Shown piece by piece: positions 1-16,220 of a stretch of DNA of 51,405 bases. The notes below the pieces were generated by a model that was not told the DNA's origin, did not search any database, and saw only the letters and a list, made by a program, of their open reading frames with translations. Source of the stretch: Paracoccaceae bacterium (GTDB lineage: Bacteria > Pseudomonadota > Alphaproteobacteria > Rhodobacterales > Rhodobacteraceae); the NCBI GenBank assembly GCA_019429405.1, contig JAHYIZ010000019.1, positions 1 through 51,405 of the forward strand, read 5' to 3'. The number at the start of each line of letters is the position of its first letter. Within the stretch, counting starts at the first letter, position 1. A program made the position numbers and the translations under genes.

Positions 1-564
1 GACGCAGCGCTGGGAGTGTCGGACCCGCCGTTCCGCCGCGCCGATCGGCTGGGATTACCGCGCTTTGCCGCCGAAATGCGCGCCTTGGGGCGGGCGCCGG
101 GGCCGCTGACCTTGCGTCTTTTGGCCGACCGTCAGGCGGGCATGCCCTCGGCCTTCTACCGCGGCGAGGGCGTGCCGCCCGACCGCGCGGTTGCCGAAGT
201 CACCGCCATGCTGGCCGGCTTGCGCGCAGATGCGGGCATTGCCGCGCTGCCGTTGACGGCGGCGCAGATCAGCGCGCGGGTGATGGCCGAGCTTGCCGAC
301 GAAGGCGCGGCAATGCTGCAAACAGGGGTCGCGCTGGCCGCCGGAGATATCGACCTGGCAGCACTTGCGGTGCTTGGGTTGCCGCGTGCCAGCGGCGGGC
401 CGATGCACAGCGCCGATAGCGTTGGGCTGCTGGCAACGCGCACCCTGCTGCGCAGCCTGGGTGTGCTCGGCGCGCCAGAGCCTCAGGCGCTTTGGGATGT
501 GTTGATCCGCAATGGCCGCCGCTTTGCCGACCTCGACCGGGGCAACGGCGGCGCGGGCCCATAG
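1..564 (+). CDS. 3-hydroxyacyl-CoA dehydrogenase (FadB/FadJ-type), C-terminal part
   Basis: This is the 3' end of a gene that begins before the window; the frame is open from base 1, so the GTG at 16 is not taken as the start. The visible ~187 residues resemble the C-terminal all-helical dimerisation domain of the multifunctional beta-oxidation enzymes. The clue is the G-L-P-R-x-x-G-G-P-M-H-x-A-D stretch near the end, corresponding to the family's G-F-P-x-x-x-G-G-P signature. In these enzymes the N-terminal part hydrates enoyl-CoA and the middle part oxidises 3-hydroxyacyl-CoA with NAD; neither is in the window. It converges on the M23 peptidase gene with a 35-bp gap. The family is fairly clear; FadJ-like versus a stand-alone dehydrogenase cannot be decided from this fragment. 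Confidence 0.75.
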   Translation, partial: DAALGVSDPPFRRADRLGLPRFAAEMRALGRAPGPLTLRLLADRQAGMPSAFYRGEGVPPDRAVAEVTAMLAGLRADAGIAALPLTAAQISARVMAELADEGAAMLQTGVALAAGDIDLAALAVLGLPRASGGPMHSADSVGLLATRTLLRSLGVLGAPEPQALWDVLIRNGRRFADLDRGNGGAGP

Positions 565-599
565 CGCACGGCACGGTTGCGCCGGATCGGGCCTGATCT

Positions 600-1561
600 T
601 CAGCCCTCGACGAAAAACGAAAGCGCGCGCGCGCCGATTTCAGCGCCCGCGCGCACCAGCCGAGCCGTTACGGTGTAATCGCCCTTTGGCCAGCCCTCGC
701 GCGAGGGAATGCGCGCGCCCGCGTAGCGGTAAAAGAGCGCCTGGTTGCGCTCGATCGGGGCCGCGTGGGTAAAGTGAAATCCCGCAGGCCCCGCAAGCGT
801 AAGGTGCAGAACATCGCCCGCGCGCGCATTCCAGCCATAGGCCCAGATGATCAGTTGCGGCGCCTTGGCAGGCAGCACGCGCGCGCGCGGCAGCCCGGCC
901 TTGACGCTGGCATAGTCGGGCGGGTTCACGGCAAGCCCGAGGTCCAGCAGACCGGCAGACATATAGGCGGGGGGCGCCTGCCAGAGCGCGGCCGAGGCAT
1001 TTGCCGGGCAGCTGGCTGCGCGGTCGGGGGCAAAGGGGTCTACCTCTGCACCGTTATGGCGAACCGTCAGGTGCAGGTGCGGAAACTCGGACTTGCCCGA
1101 CAGCCCGACCCGGCCGAGCGGCGTGCCGGCAGCCACGGTTTCACCACGCGCCACCGTGACCGAGCCTGCCGCAAGGTGGCAATACTGGGTCTGCCAGCCA
1201 TGACCATGGTCGATCAGCACGCCGTTGCCGCATTCGCGGCCCACAACGTCACCACCCGCTGCAAAGGCCCCATCGGGCTGCCCATCGCGAGTGGCGGAAA
1301 CGGTGCCGGCGGCGGCGGCCAGCACCGCCACGCCCGCCGTCATCGCAGCAAGCGTCGGCACGGCAAAATCGGTGCCGTCGTGGCCATCATAGCTTGCGTC
1401 GCCACAGGCGTGGTCGCGCACGACCGGGCCGGGGGCGCGGTCGGCGTAGTGTTGAATGTAGCAGGTTTCGCCCAATGTGCAGTCGATCGGCAGCAGCAGG
1501 CGCGGTGCTTCGGCCCCCGCAGGGGCCGAAAGCATCAGCGCCAGAAACGCCGCCGCCGCCC

Positions 1562-1565
<4 letters not shown>
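600..1565 (-). CDS. M23-family peptidase, exported
   Basis: This predicted 321-residue protein has an N-terminal signal peptide (hydrophobic residues about 3-18, A-x-A cleavage) and a LytM/M23 zinc metallopeptidase core. The zinc ligands are visible as H-D-G-T-D (H62, D66) and H-L-H (H163-H165), so the enzyme is probably active. M23 enzymes cut glycyl peptide bonds, usually in peptidoglycan cross-links, in the periplasm. The C-terminal ~120 residues form an accessory domain I do not recognise. The ATG overlaps the stop codon of clpA (ATGA), so the gene is probably translated by coupling with clpA. A shared operon of a cytoplasmic unfoldase and a periplasmic peptidase has no evident functional logic from sequence alone. 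Confidence 0.85.
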
Positions 1566-3880
<2,315 letters not shown>

Positions 3881-4052
3881 GTCGGTGCTCCTTTCAGCGG
3901 GTGGCGGTGCGCGGCGGAGGCCACGCCCGGACCCTTGCGTATTGATCTTAAACTTCGGTGGAAATCGCCCGGCTTCAAGGGCTTTCTTGCCAAAATGCCG
4001 CGGCCGCGCGGATCGGTGTTGAAAATGTGATCGCAGCGGCACTTCGCGGGGG

Positions 4053-4820
4053 TCAGAAACGATCTTTGCGGGCGCGAATTTCGGTAAAGACGGCAAGCGG
4101 GTCGGCCCCCGCCATGCCGACGGCGGCGGCAAGTGCGGGGTCGGCGCTGCGCAGATAGGGGTTGGTCGCGCGTTCCAGCGCCAGCGGCACCGGAAGGGTC
4201 GGGCGCCCGGCAGCACGCGCCGCCTGCGCTTCGGCCATGCGCGCCATCAGGGCAGGGTGGTCAGGTTCAAGGCTGAGCGCAAAGCGGCCATTGTTCAGCG
4301 TGTATTCATGGCCTGCGCAGATGCGCGTGGCGTCGGGTAGTTCTGCCAGCCGTTCGAGCGAGGCGAACATCTGCGCCGGTGTGCCTTCAAAAATGCGCCC
4401 GCAGCCCCAGCCCATCAGGCTGTCGCCGGTAAAGGCAAGACCCGTTGCCGCGAAGTGGTAGGCGAGGTGCCCCGAAGTATGGCCCGGAACGCCGATCACC
4501 TCGACCGCCTGCATGCCCACCCGCAGCACATCGCCCGGCTCGACCGCTTCGGTCAGGGGGGGCAGGCGGTGGGCATCGGCGGCGGCGCCGATTATGCGCG
4601 CGCCGGTGGCTGCCTCAAGCATTGGCGCGCCCTGAATGTGGTCGGGGTGGTGGTGGGTCAGCAGGATGTGGCTCAGCTTCCAGCCGCGGGCATAAAGTTC
4701 GTGCAAGATCGGCGCGGCTTCGGGCGCGTCGATCACCACCGTGGTGTCGGTGGCGGCATCGTGGACCAGCCAGGCGTAATTGTCGGACAGGCAGGGGATG
4801 GTAACGAGTTCGAGGGGCAT
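4053..4820 (-). CDS. gloB: hydroxyacylglutathione hydrolase (glyoxalase II)
   Basis: This 255-residue metallo-beta-lactamase-fold enzyme hydrolyses S-lactoylglutathione to lactate and glutathione, the second step of methylglyoxal detoxification. The binuclear metal motif T-H-H-H-P-D-H is at 55-61, a G-H-T-S-G-H motif carries the next histidine, and G-H-E-Y-T near residue 165 fits the glutathione-binding end of the fold. The start is placed at the ATG at 4820 (M-P-L-E-L-V), 15 codons inside the longest frame, because the family begins there; the Shine-Dalgarno signal is weak. It is divergent from the methyltransferase gene, with about 190 bp between them, and lies 172 bp upstream of clpA. Confidence 0.93.
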   Translation of the reverse strand: MPLELVTIPCLSDNYAWLVHDAATDTTVVIDAPEAAPILHELYARGWKLSHILLTHHHPDHIQGAPMLEAATGARIIGAAADAHRLPPLTEAVEPGDVLRVGMQAVEVIGVPGHTSGHLAYHFAATGLAFTGDSLMGWGCGRIFEGTPAQMFASLERLAELPDATRICAGHEYTLNNGRFALSLEPDHPALMARMAEAQAARAAGRPTLPVPLALERATNPYLRSADPALAAAVGMAGADPLAVFTEIRARKDRF

Positions 4821-5012
4821 GATCCGTGCGCATCCATGTTTCTCAGACGGCGCAGTTTCGCGCAAGCGCGCGGCCAGCGCAATCGGTCATCTGCCTGTCG
4901 AAAAGAGCATGTTTGCGCTGGTATGCGGGCAGCTTGGCGCTTGCATCGCGCCGCGCCGCGCCCCACCTTTGCACCACGTCTTGCGCATCGCGCGCAACCT
5001 GAGAAAGCCGCC

Positions 5013-5768
5013 ATGCACCTCGATGTTCTCGATCTGCGCAACTTCTACTATCGCACCCAGCTGGGCCGGGCCGCGCAAAAAGCTGTGCGCGACCGGGTGC
5101 TGGCGCTCTGGCCCGCCGGGCAGGCCGAGATGGCCGGGCTGACCGTGGTTGGCTTTGGCTTTGCGGTGCCCTTGCTGCGCCCCTACCTTGAACATGCGCG
5201 CCGCGTGATCGGGCTGATGCCAGCGGCGCAGGGGGTGATGCCATGGCCCGCGGGCATGCCCAACGTCTCGGTTCTGTGCGAAGAAACCCGCTGGCCGCTG
5301 GAAACCGGCATGGTTGACCGGCTGATCGTGATGCACGGGCTGGAAACCTCGGAAAGTGCGAGCGCCCTTTTTGCCGAGGCGTGGCGGGTTCTGGGGCCGG
5401 GCGGGCGCGCGCTGGTCATCGTGCCGAACCGCGCCGGGCTCTGGGCACCGCGCGAAACCACGCCGTTCGGGTTTGGCCGCCCCTATACGCTGGGCCAACT
5501 TGATGCGCAGGCGCGCGCGGCTGGCTTTGTGCCCGAGCGCCATGCCGCCGCGCTATATATTCCGCCCTCGCACCGCCGCTTCTGGCTGCGGTCCGCGCCG
5601 ATGTGGGAACGCATGGGCCTGCGCGTTTCGGGGCTGCTTGCTGCGGGGGTGGTGATGCTGGAGCTTTCCAAACAGGTGCAGGCGCCGCGCCGGGGCCTGG
5701 GTGAGGTGGTGCGACGCCCGCTGCGGGTGCTGGAAGGGCAGGCACGCCCCAGTGCCGAACCGGTCTGA
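5013..5768 (+). CDS. class I SAM-dependent methyltransferase
   Basis: This 251-residue protein resembles Methyltransf_11-type enzymes. A modified motif I (V-V-G-F-G-F-A) lies near residues 48-54, a post-I acidic/hydrophobic segment follows, and [12 protein letters not shown] near 125-137 is the usual strand-4/5 signature. The ATG at 5013 is preferred over the longer frame because the family N-terminus (L-D-L-R-x-F-Y) begins there. The substrate is not evident. Alphaproteobacteria often keep this gene divergent from gloB, but that pairing does not reveal the substrate. The C-terminus is basic, and the gene converges on cbpM with a 9-bp gap. Confidence 0.8.
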   Translation: MHLDVLDLRNFYYRTQLGRAAQKAVRDRVLALWPAGQAEMAGLTVVGFGFAVPLLRPYLEHARRVIGLMPAAQGVMPWPAGMPNVSVLCEETRWPLETGMVDRLIVMHGLETSESASALFAEAWRVLGPGGRALVIVPNRAGLWAPRETTPFGFGRPYTLGQLDAQARAAGFVPERHAAALYIPPSHRRFWLRSAPMWERMGLRVSGLLAAGVVMLELSKQVQAPRRGLGEVVRRPLRVLEGQARPSAEPV

Positions 5769-5777
5769 GGCGGGGCC

Positions 5778-6116
5778 TTACCCCATGCGCGCCGCGCGCA
5801 GGGCAAGCGTGATGCGGGCGCGCACCTCGTCGGGTTCGGCCGCAACGGCCGCCAGCACCGCGCGCAATTCGCCGCGCAGCCCGTGCATCTGATCGACCAG
5901 CCCGATCACCACGCCAAGGGCATCGTCGGCAAGGTCGAACTCTTCGCACAGCTCGCACAAAAGCTCCATCCGCGCGAGGTCGATCTGGCGGAAGAGAAAC
6001 CCGGCGGCAGTGCGCTCGGGCACAACCACTTCGGCCTTTACAAAGGCGCTGATGCGGGTGCGGGTCAGGCGGGCGACGGCGGCAACGGCCTGCTCTTCGG
6101 TGTAGCGGTCGGTCAT
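5778..6116 (-). CDS. CbpM-like chaperone modulator (MerR-like)
   Basis: This 112-residue protein has a short MerR-like helical N-terminus and a leucine-rich helical remainder, matching the CbpM family that binds the J-domain of CbpA and restrains its co-chaperone and DNA-binding activity. Its ATG overlaps the stop of the cbpA-like gene (ATGA), the partner arrangement expected for this family. The family call rests on size, composition and partner gene; there is no catalytic motif to check. Confidence 0.75.
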   Translation of the reverse strand: MTDRYTEEQAVAAVARLTRTRISAFVKAEVVVPERTAAGFLFRQIDLARMELLCELCEEFDLADDALGVVIGLVDQMHGLRGELRAVLAAVAAEPDEVRARITLALRAARMG

Positions 6117-7072
6117 GGCACCATCCCCTTGCGCGGGTTGTGGGCGTGGGTTGTGCGCCAGCCGCGCAGAAACTCGGCCAGCGCCTCGTCGGGTTTCGGG
6201 GGCGCCACGATGCGCAGCTCAACCCGTTGGTCGCCCGGCGCCGCGCCCTTGGCCTTCACCCCGCGCCCGCGCAGCCGCAAGACGCGACCGCTGCTGGCAC
6301 CTGCGGGGATCGTGACATTGACAGCGCCGCCTATGGTCGGCACCTCGACCTTGGCGCCCAGCACCGCCTCGTCGATGGTAATCGGCAGGGTCAGCACAAT
6401 ATCGTTGCCCTCGCGGCGAAAGAGCGGGTGCGGGCGCACCGAAAGCGTGACGTATGCATCGCCCGGCGCACCGCCGCCAAGGCCCGGCGCCCCCTTGCCG
6501 CGCAGCCGCAGGGTCTGGCCCTCGGCGGTGCCTTCGGGAATGGTCACATCAAGCATGCTGCCATCGGGCAGGGTGATGCGCGTGGTGCCGCCGCGCGCGG
6601 CATCGAGAAACGGCACCTCAAGCGCATAGTGCAGATCGGTGCCAGCGGTGCGAAAACCCTGCCCTTGCCGCGCCCCGCTTGCCTGCCCCGCCGTCTGCCC
6701 CGACGTCTGCCCGCCCGCCTGCCCCCTTTGCCGAAAAAACTCGGCGAAGATGTCGGAAACATCGGCAAAGTCTTCGGCGCGCTGGCTACGGTAGGGGTTG
6801 CCCGGCGCCTCGGCGTAGTCGCGGTAGAACCTGCGCTCTGGTCGCTCGGCGCCGCTGGCATCGATCTCGCCGCGGTCAAAGCGTGCCCGCGTTTCGGGGT
6901 CTTTCAAAAGGTCATAGGCAAGCGAGGCCGCCTTGAACCGCGCCTCGGCGGTCTTGTCGTCGGGGTTCAGGTCGGGGTGGCTGGCGCGCGCGATCTTGCG
7001 ATACGCCTTCTTGATCTCGTCCTCGGTGGCGGTCTTTTTTACGCCAAGTGTCGCATAGGGGTCATTGGTCAT
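6113..7072 (-). CDS. cbpA: CbpA-like DnaJ-class co-chaperone
   Basis: This 319-residue DnaJ-type protein has an N-terminal J-domain with the H-P-D tripeptide (A-S-H-P-D-L-N) that stimulates DnaK ATPase. A low-complexity linker rich in Gln, Gly and Ser (about 105-135) and two C-terminal substrate-binding beta domains follow. There is no Cys-rich zinc finger, which marks it as class II/CbpA rather than DnaJ. The start at 7072 (M-T-N-D-P-Y) is 12 codons inside the longest frame and has a GGAGG box 5 bases away. It is translationally coupled to the CbpM-like gene downstream. The linker repeats the tripeptide G-Q-T/A several times. Confidence 0.9.
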   Translation of the reverse strand: MTNDPYATLGVKKTATEDEIKKAYRKIARASHPDLNPDDKTAEARFKAASLAYDLLKDPETRARFDRGEIDASGAERPERRFYRDYAEAPGNPYRSQRAEDFADVSDIFAEFFRQRGQAGGQTSGQTAGQASGARQGQGFRTAGTDLHYALEVPFLDAARGGTTRITLPDGSMLDVTIPEGTAEGQTLRLRGKGAPGLGGGAPGDAYVTLSVRPHPLFRREGNDIVLTLPITIDEAVLGAKVEVPTIGGAVNVTIPAGASSGRVLRLRGRGVKAKGAAPGDQRVELRIVAPPKPDEALAEFLRGWRTTHAHNPRKGMVP

Positions 7073-7450
7073 GGTGCCTCCGAGGCAAACGTATGACGCG
7101 TGCGCCAAGTATCAATCCATTGCCGCGCCGCCACAAGCATCATGGCGGCGGCAAGGGGGTGAATCACCCGCACCGTTCGATCCGCGCGCGCCCTCGTCAG
7201 CGCGCAGAGTGCCGCATCGCAGCGCATGTTAGCGCCTGCACTCGCCGCAGCGGTGCGCCGGGCGGCCCGATGGCCGGGAAATAGCGGTCATGGTGGCGCA
7301 AAACCCCGCGCCAAGACGGTTGCGGGGGCTAAGGTGCTCTGCTACACCCGCGCCGAAATCAGACGTGTCGGGGGCTGCCTCGCACGCCACGGGGGGTCTG
7401 CGGTCTGGCGCAATGCCGGGCTTTCAGGCAAAGATATCGGAAGGGTGGAC
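7073..7450. promoter_or_regulatory. divergent intergenic region between cbpA and atpH, with candidate atp promoter
   Basis: No gene is supported in these 378 bases. On the + strand TTGCGG at 7320-7325 is followed after 17 bases by TACACC at 7343-7348, a plausible sigma-70-type promoter about 100 bp before atpH. An imperfect inverted repeat (TTGCCG...TGGCGGCGGCAA, about 7119-7154) could form a strong stem but has no T-run. The promoter call is weak and unsupported by any consensus operator. Confidence 0.35.
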
Positions 7451-8010
7451 GTGTCCGAACCAGCTTCGATTTCCGCAAGTATCGCCGGGCGCTATGCCTC
7501 GGCCGTGTTCGAGCTTTCGCAAGAGACCAAAGCGCTTGGCGCGCTTGAGGCCGATGTGGCAGCGCTTGAGGCTGCGCTGGCAGACAGCGCCGACCTGCGC
7601 GACCTGATCGCCTCGCCGCTTTACGCGCGCGACGCGCAGGCCAAGGCGGTCGCAGCCCTGGCGGCAAAGATGAAGCTCGCGCCGATCACCACCAACACGC
7701 TGGCGCTGCTGGCTGACAAGCGGCGGCTCTTTGTGTTGCCGCAACTGATGGCCGCGCTGCGCCTGCGCATTGCCGACGCCAAGGGCGAAATGACCGCCGA
7801 GGTGACCGCCGCGCAGGCGCTGACCGAGGCGCAGGCCAAGAAACTCGCCGTGACGCTTGCAAAGCAGACCGGCAAGACCGTGAAACTGAATGTCGCTGTC
7901 GATGAAAGCCTCATCGGCGGCATGATCGTGAAGCTGGGCTCGAAGATGATCGACACCTCGGTCAAATCCAAGCTCGCCTCCTTGCAAAATGCCATGAAAG
8001 AGGTCGGATA

Positions 8011-8011
<1 letters not shown>
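7451..8011 (+). CDS. atpH: F1 ATP synthase delta subunit
   Basis: This 186-residue OSCP/delta subunit forms the peripheral stalk contact between F1 and F0. The frame is open far upstream, but the start is the GTG at 7451 (V-S-E-P-A-S), which has GGAAGG 6 bases away and gives the usual alphaproteobacterial length. A GTG at 7445 is the alternative. The C-terminal [14 protein letters not shown] motif is diagnostic. It is the first gene of atpHAGDC; its stop overlaps the atpA start (TAATG). Confidence 0.95.
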
Positions 8012-9540
<1,529 letters not shown>

Positions 9541-9560
9541 GCGCGTGAGAGGAGTGGGGC

Positions 9561-10430
9561 ATGCCCAGCCTTAAGGACCTGAAAAACCGGATCGCGAGCG
9601 TCAAGAACACGCGCAAGATCACCAAAGCGATGCAAATGGTTTCGGCGGCCAAACTCCGCCGGGCCCAGGATGCAGCCGTGTCTGCACGCCCCTATGCCGA
9701 ACGGATGACTGCGGTGATGACCGGGCTTGCCGCTTCGGTCGGCACGTCAGACAGCGCGCCGCGCCTGCTTAGCGGCACCGGCAGCGACCAGACCCACCTT
9801 CTGGTGGTGATGACCGCTGAGCGCGGCCTTTGCGGCGGCTTCAACTCGACCATCGTGCGGCTGGCCCGACACCGCATCAACGAGTTGCTGGCAGCCGGAA
9901 AGACGGTGAAAATACTTACCGTCGGCAAGAAGGGGCGCGAGCAGCTCAAGCGCGAGTATGGCAAACTCTTTGTCGGCCATGTCGATCTGACCGAGGTCAA
10001 GCGCGTGGGCTACGAAAACGCCCAGGCAATTGCGCGCGACATTCTGGGCCGCTTTGAAGCGGGCGAGTTTGACGTGGCAACGCTTTACTACAACCGCTTC
10101 CAGTCGGTCATCAGCCAGATCCCGACGCCGCGCCAGATCATCCCGGCGCAATTCGAGGCCGAGGCCGTGGCCACAGCCGGGTATGACTATGAACCCGGCG
10201 AAGAAGCCATTCTGGCCGACCTGCTGCCGCGCGCGGTGGCAACACAGGTCTTCACCGCGCTTTTGGAAAACGGAGCCTCCGAGCAGGGCGCCCGGATGTC
10301 GGCAATGGACAGCGCCACGCGCAACGCGGGCGAGATGATCGACAAGCTGACGATCCAGTACAACCGCTCGCGCCAGGCCGCGATCACCAAAGAGCTCATC
10401 GAAATCATTTCGGGCGCCGAGGCGCTCTGA
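9561..10430 (+). CDS. atpG: F1 ATP synthase gamma subunit
   Basis: This 289-residue central rotor shaft of F1 couples proton-driven rotation to catalysis. The conserved N-terminal coiled-coil helix (L-K-x-R-I-x-S-V-K-N-T-x-K-I-T-K-A-M) and the matching C-terminal helix ending in E-I-x-S-G-A are both intact. The ATG at 9561 is preceded by GAGAGGAG. It lies between atpA and atpD in the standard order. Confidence 0.98.
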   Translation: MPSLKDLKNRIASVKNTRKITKAMQMVSAAKLRRAQDAAVSARPYAERMTAVMTGLAASVGTSDSAPRLLSGTGSDQTHLLVVMTAERGLCGGFNSTIVRLARHRINELLAAGKTVKILTVGKKGREQLKREYGKLFVGHVDLTEVKRVGYENAQAIARDILGRFEAGEFDVATLYYNRFQSVISQIPTPRQIIPAQFEAEAVATAGYDYEPGEEAILADLLPRAVATQVFTALLENGASEQGARMSAMDSATRNAGEMIDKLTIQYNRSRQAAITKELIEIISGAEAL

Positions 10431-11891
<1,461 letters not shown>

Positions 11892-11904
11892 GGAGGGCGC
11901 GAAA

Positions 11905-12306
11905 ATGGCCGAAACGATGCAGTTCGATCTGGTTTCGCCCGAACGCAGGCTGGCGTCGGTGCAGGCGCGCGAAGTGCGCATTCCCGGCGCCGACGGCGAC
12001 CTGACCGCAATGCCCGGCCATGCCGCGCTAATCACCACGCTGCGTCCGGGCATCCTGACCGTGGTGGCGGCGGATGGCGGCAGCGTTGATTATGCGGTGA
12101 CCGGCGGATTTGCCGAGATCAGTGCCGAGGGCGTGACCGTGCTCGCCGAGCGCGGCCTGCCCAAGGCCGAAGTGACGGCGGCGCTTCACGCGCAGCTGGT
12201 CGCCGAAGCGCGCGCGGCGCGCGACGCCGCACCGCAAAATCTGGTCGACGACGCGGCCAAGCTGCTGGCCGACATGGAAGCGCTGGGAACCCACATCGGG
12301 CTTTGA
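11905..12306 (+). CDS. atpC: F1 ATP synthase epsilon subunit
   Basis: This 133-residue epsilon subunit binds gamma and regulates ATPase activity. The N-terminal beta-sandwich is clear (F-D-L-V-S-P-E-R, then P-G-x-x-G-D-x-x-x-x-P-G-H-A). The helical C-terminal part is short, as in other alphaproteobacteria. It is the last gene of the operon, followed within 25 bp by a strong terminator. The F0 genes are not in this window; they are usually at a separate locus in this family. Confidence 0.97.
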   Translation: MAETMQFDLVSPERRLASVQAREVRIPGADGDLTAMPGHAALITTLRPGILTVVAADGGSVDYAVTGGFAEISAEGVTVLAERGLPKAEVTAALHAQLVAEARAARDAAPQNLVDDAAKLLADMEALGTHIGL

Positions 12307-12327
12307 GGCTCCGCAGGCGCAAGCTGA

Positions 12328-12355
12328 GGCCCCGGTTCGCGCCGGGGCTTTTTTC
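12328..12355 (+). terminator. rho-independent terminator of the atp operon
   Basis: A GCCCCGG / CCGGGGC stem (12329-12335 with 12342-12348) around a six-base loop is followed by a run of six T (12349-12354). It lies 22 bp after the atpC stop. Confidence 0.9.
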
Positions 12356-12395
12356 TTGCGCCGTGCCGCGCTAGGTGTAGGGCACGGAGGGGCAT

Positions 12396-12746
12396 ATGCG
12401 GCGTCTTGAAAGCCACGCGGTAGGACTCGATCAGGGATCGCTGATCCTGTTCTCCGATTACCAGGATGGCGGCGCGATGTGGACCGGCGACGGCCCGCGC
12501 GAACTGCGCCGCCTTGTCGAGTTTTCTGAACCCTATCTGGCGCCGCCGATCGTGCATGTGACGCTGTCGATGTGGGACGTGGACCAGAAGCACAATGGCC
12601 GGCTTGATCTTTCCGCCGATATGGTCAGCGAGGACGGCTTTGTGATCGTGTTTCGCACCTGGGGTGACAGCCGCGTGGCGCGCGTGCGCGCCGACTGGCT
12701 GGCGATCGGGGCGCTGCGGGGCGAGGACGACTGGGAAGTCGTCTGA
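12396..12746 (+). CDS. H-type lectin domain protein
   Basis: This 116-residue protein without a signal peptide resembles the H-type lectin domain. Features are F-x-x-P-Y-x-x-P-P-I-V-H-V-x-L-S-x-W-D at 42-62, an R-L-D-L strand, then G-F-V-I-V-F-R-T-W-G-D-S and a final V-x-A-D-W-L-A-I-G. In invertebrate agglutinins this fold binds N-acetylgalactosamine-type sugars; the bacterial versions are uncharacterised as far as I know. A GGAGG box precedes the ATG. It lies after the atp terminator and converges with the cold-shock gene. Whether it binds sugar cannot be told from sequence. Confidence 0.65.
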   Translation: MRRLESHAVGLDQGSLILFSDYQDGGAMWTGDGPRELRRLVEFSEPYLAPPIVHVTLSMWDVDQKHNGRLDLSADMVSEDGFVIVFRTWGDSRVARVRADWLAIGALRGEDDWEVV

Positions 12747-12754
12747 GCGACCAT

Positions 12755-12779
12755 GAAAAAGGGCGCCCGAAGGCGCCCC
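12755..12779 (-). terminator. rho-independent terminator of the cold-shock gene
   Basis: On the minus strand a GGCGCC stem closed by a TTCG tetraloop and GGCGCCC is followed by five T. It is placed to end transcription of the cspA-like gene and lies 9 bases after the lectin gene's stop on the other strand. The same hairpin occurs after groL. Confidence 0.85.
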
Positions 12780-12803
12780 AATCCGAAATTTGCGACCTGA
12801 AAA

Positions 12804-13010
12804 TCAGGCGAGCGCCAGGTTCGTCGCCGACTCGCGGCCATCACGGCCCGATTCGATGTCGAAGGTGACGGCCTGACCGTCGTCCAGCTGGCGGATGCCC
12901 GCACGTTCCAGCGCCGAGATGTGCACGAACACATCACGTTTGCCGCCTTCCGGGGCAATAAAGCCGAAACCCTTGGTAGCGTTGAACCATTTCACGGTGC
13001 CTTTGGCCAT
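12804..13010 (-). CDS. cold-shock domain protein (CspA family)
   Basis: This 68-residue single cold-shock domain protein, an RNA chaperone, has RNP1 (K-G-F-G-F-I) and RNP2 (V-F-V-H-I-S) intact. The start at 13010 ([10 protein letters not shown]) is chosen over the longer frame because it opens the domain and has AGGAG 8 bases away. The approximately 120-base 5' leader before it fits the long untranslated leaders of csp genes. Confidence 0.95.
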   Translation of the reverse strand: MAKGTVKWFNATKGFGFIAPEGGKRDVFVHISALERAGIRQLDDGQAVTFDIESGRDGRESATNLALA

Positions 13011-13132
13011 CGTGAGATCTCCTGTTTCTCGTTTCGCCACCCGCGAGATGCGGTGGCCCGGCTCAGTCACATCTGGATCGAAACTGAACCTATGCGGAAA
13101 CAGCGGGTCGATAAAGAAAGCGTCGCCGCCTT

Positions 13133-13161
13133 TTTATGCCTGATTTTTGGCCCTGAAGCAA
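13133..13161 (-). promoter_or_regulatory. candidate promoter of the cold-shock gene
   Basis: On the minus strand TTGCTT (13161-13156) is separated by 17 bases from CATAAA (13138-13133), about 120 bases before the csp ATG. It is a reasonable but imperfect sigma-70 match, and start-site mapping is lacking. Confidence 0.35.
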
Positions 13162-13183
13162 TGATCTTGAAGAGTGCGGCGCA

Positions 13184-14035
13184 TCAGCGCCGCGACCCTG
13201 GTAGCACCGCAAGCGCCACGCCGCCCAATACCAGCGCCGCCGCAGCGCCGAATTGCCAGCTTAGCGCCTCGCCGATCAGCGCAGCCCCCCCCGCCGCCGC
13301 GATCAGGGGCACCGACAGCTGCGCCACCGCCGCGCGCGCCGCGCCAAGCTGTGGCAACAGCGCATACCAGAGCGCATAGCCCAGCCCCGAGGCCAGCGCG
13401 CCCGACGCGACCGCGAGCACCACGCCGAAAGGGCTCCAGCTGGCGGCGCCGGGCAGCACCAGTGCCAGCGCCAGCCCGACCGGGGCCGCGACAATGAAAT
13501 TTGCCGCCGTCGCCGCCAGCGCATCGCGCTCGCCCCGCCCTGCGAGTGAGTAGACGCCCCAGCCGATGCCCGCCAACGCCATGGCCGCCGCGTGCCAGCC
13601 AAGCGGCGTGCCGCCCCCCGGCGCCAGCAAGACAAGCAGGCCCGCAAAGGCAAGCGCGGCCCCCGCCCAGCGCCGCGCAGGGACCGGTTCACGCGCCATT
13701 ACCGCGCCCGCGAACATGGTAATCTGCACCCAGCCAAACAGGATCAGCGCCCCGGCGCCCGCATCGAGCACGCCATAGGCAAGCGAAAAGCCAAAGAGAT
13801 AGACCAGCAGCGACGCCGCACCAAGCGCGCGCCGAAGCGGTCGCGCCGAAACGGGTGTGCGCGCATGACCGCTGCGCACAGCCCAAAGAGCGGCCAGCGT
13901 TGCCGCGCCCGCCAGCAGGCGCACCAGGGCAAACCCGACCGGGTCGATCAGGCCGCCGCCAACGCCCAACCGGTTGAGCACCGAATTGGCGGCGAAGGCG
14001 ATCATTGTCAGCGAGGTCAGGGCAAGCAAGCGCAT
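13184..14035 (-). CDS. EamA/DMT-family membrane transporter
   Basis: This 283-residue inner-membrane protein has about ten hydrophobic helices arranged as two EamA repeats, the layout of drug/metabolite exporters such as RhaT and YdcZ relatives. The start is put at the ATG at 14035, since the longer frame begins with a TTG. The substrate cannot be predicted. It lies between the csp leader and the groL terminator, transcribed in the same direction as groESL but separated from it by a terminator. Confidence 0.85.
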   Translation of the reverse strand: MRLLALTSLTMIAFAANSVLNRLGVGGGLIDPVGFALVRLLAGAATLAALWAVRSGHARTPVSARPLRRALGAASLLVYLFGFSLAYGVLDAGAGALILFGWVQITMFAGAVMAREPVPARRWAGAALAFAGLLVLLAPGGGTPLGWHAAAMALAGIGWGVYSLAGRGERDALAATAANFIVAAPVGLALALVLPGAASWSPFGVVLAVASGALASGLGYALWYALLPQLGAARAAVAQLSVPLIAAAGGAALIGEALSWQFGAAAALVLGGVALAVLPGSRR

Positions 14036-14154
14036 GAGGCCAGCCAAAGCCGCCGCCGCGCCGGGTTGCAAGCCTACAATCCGGGCCTCACGCAAACGGG
14101 ATGGGGCAGGGCGGGGCTGTGGTGCTTGCCTTGGTCCAAATATCCCCGCGCGGA

Positions 14155-14181
14155 GCGCAAAAAGGGCGCCCGAAGGCGCCC
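14155..14181 (-). terminator. rho-independent terminator of groESL
   Basis: On the minus strand this is GGCGCC, a TTCG tetraloop, GGCGCC(C), then five T, 29 bp after the groL stop. It is essentially identical to the terminator at 12755-12779. Confidence 0.88.
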
Positions 14182-14209
14182 TTTCCTGTTAACCGACCGC
14201 AGGGCCAGC

Positions 14210-15880
<1,671 letters not shown>

Positions 15881-15898
15881 TTAGATCGAAAGGACTTC

Positions 15899-16186
15899 TC
15901 AGGCGATGATGCCGAGAATGTCGCTTTCCTTCATGATCAGCAGCTCTTCGCCGTCGAGCGTGACTTCGGTGCCCGACCATTTGCCGAACAGGATGCGGTC
16001 GCCCGCCTTCACCGAGGGCGCGATCAGTTCGCCCGAATCCTTGCGTGCGCCTTCGCCGACCGAAACGATCTCGCCTTCAGCGGGTTTTTCTTTCGCGGTG
16101 TCGGGGATGATCAGGCCGCCCTTGGTCTTTTCTTCGCCCTGAACGCGGCGGACCAGAACGCGGTCGTGCAGCGGTTTGAAAGCCAT
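15899..16186 (-). CDS. groS: co-chaperonin GroES (10 kDa)
   Basis: This 95-residue lid of the GroEL cage has the N-terminal [12 protein letters not shown] and the mobile loop with G-G-L-I-I-P-D near residues 24-30. It is the first gene of the groESL operon, controlled by the promoter and CIRCE element just upstream. Confidence 0.99.
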   Translation of the reverse strand: MAFKPLHDRVLVRRVQGEEKTKGGLIIPDTAKEKPAEGEIVSVGEGARKDSGELIAPSVKAGDRILFGKWSGTEVTLDGEELLIMKESDILGIIA

Positions 16187-16220
16187 GTGAAAGCTCCGTT
16201 AATTCTCGTGTTTCATGATA

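Noticed and set aside
6140..7096. 318-codon + strand frame
   Set aside because: Antisense to the cbpA-like gene, which has an intact J-domain.
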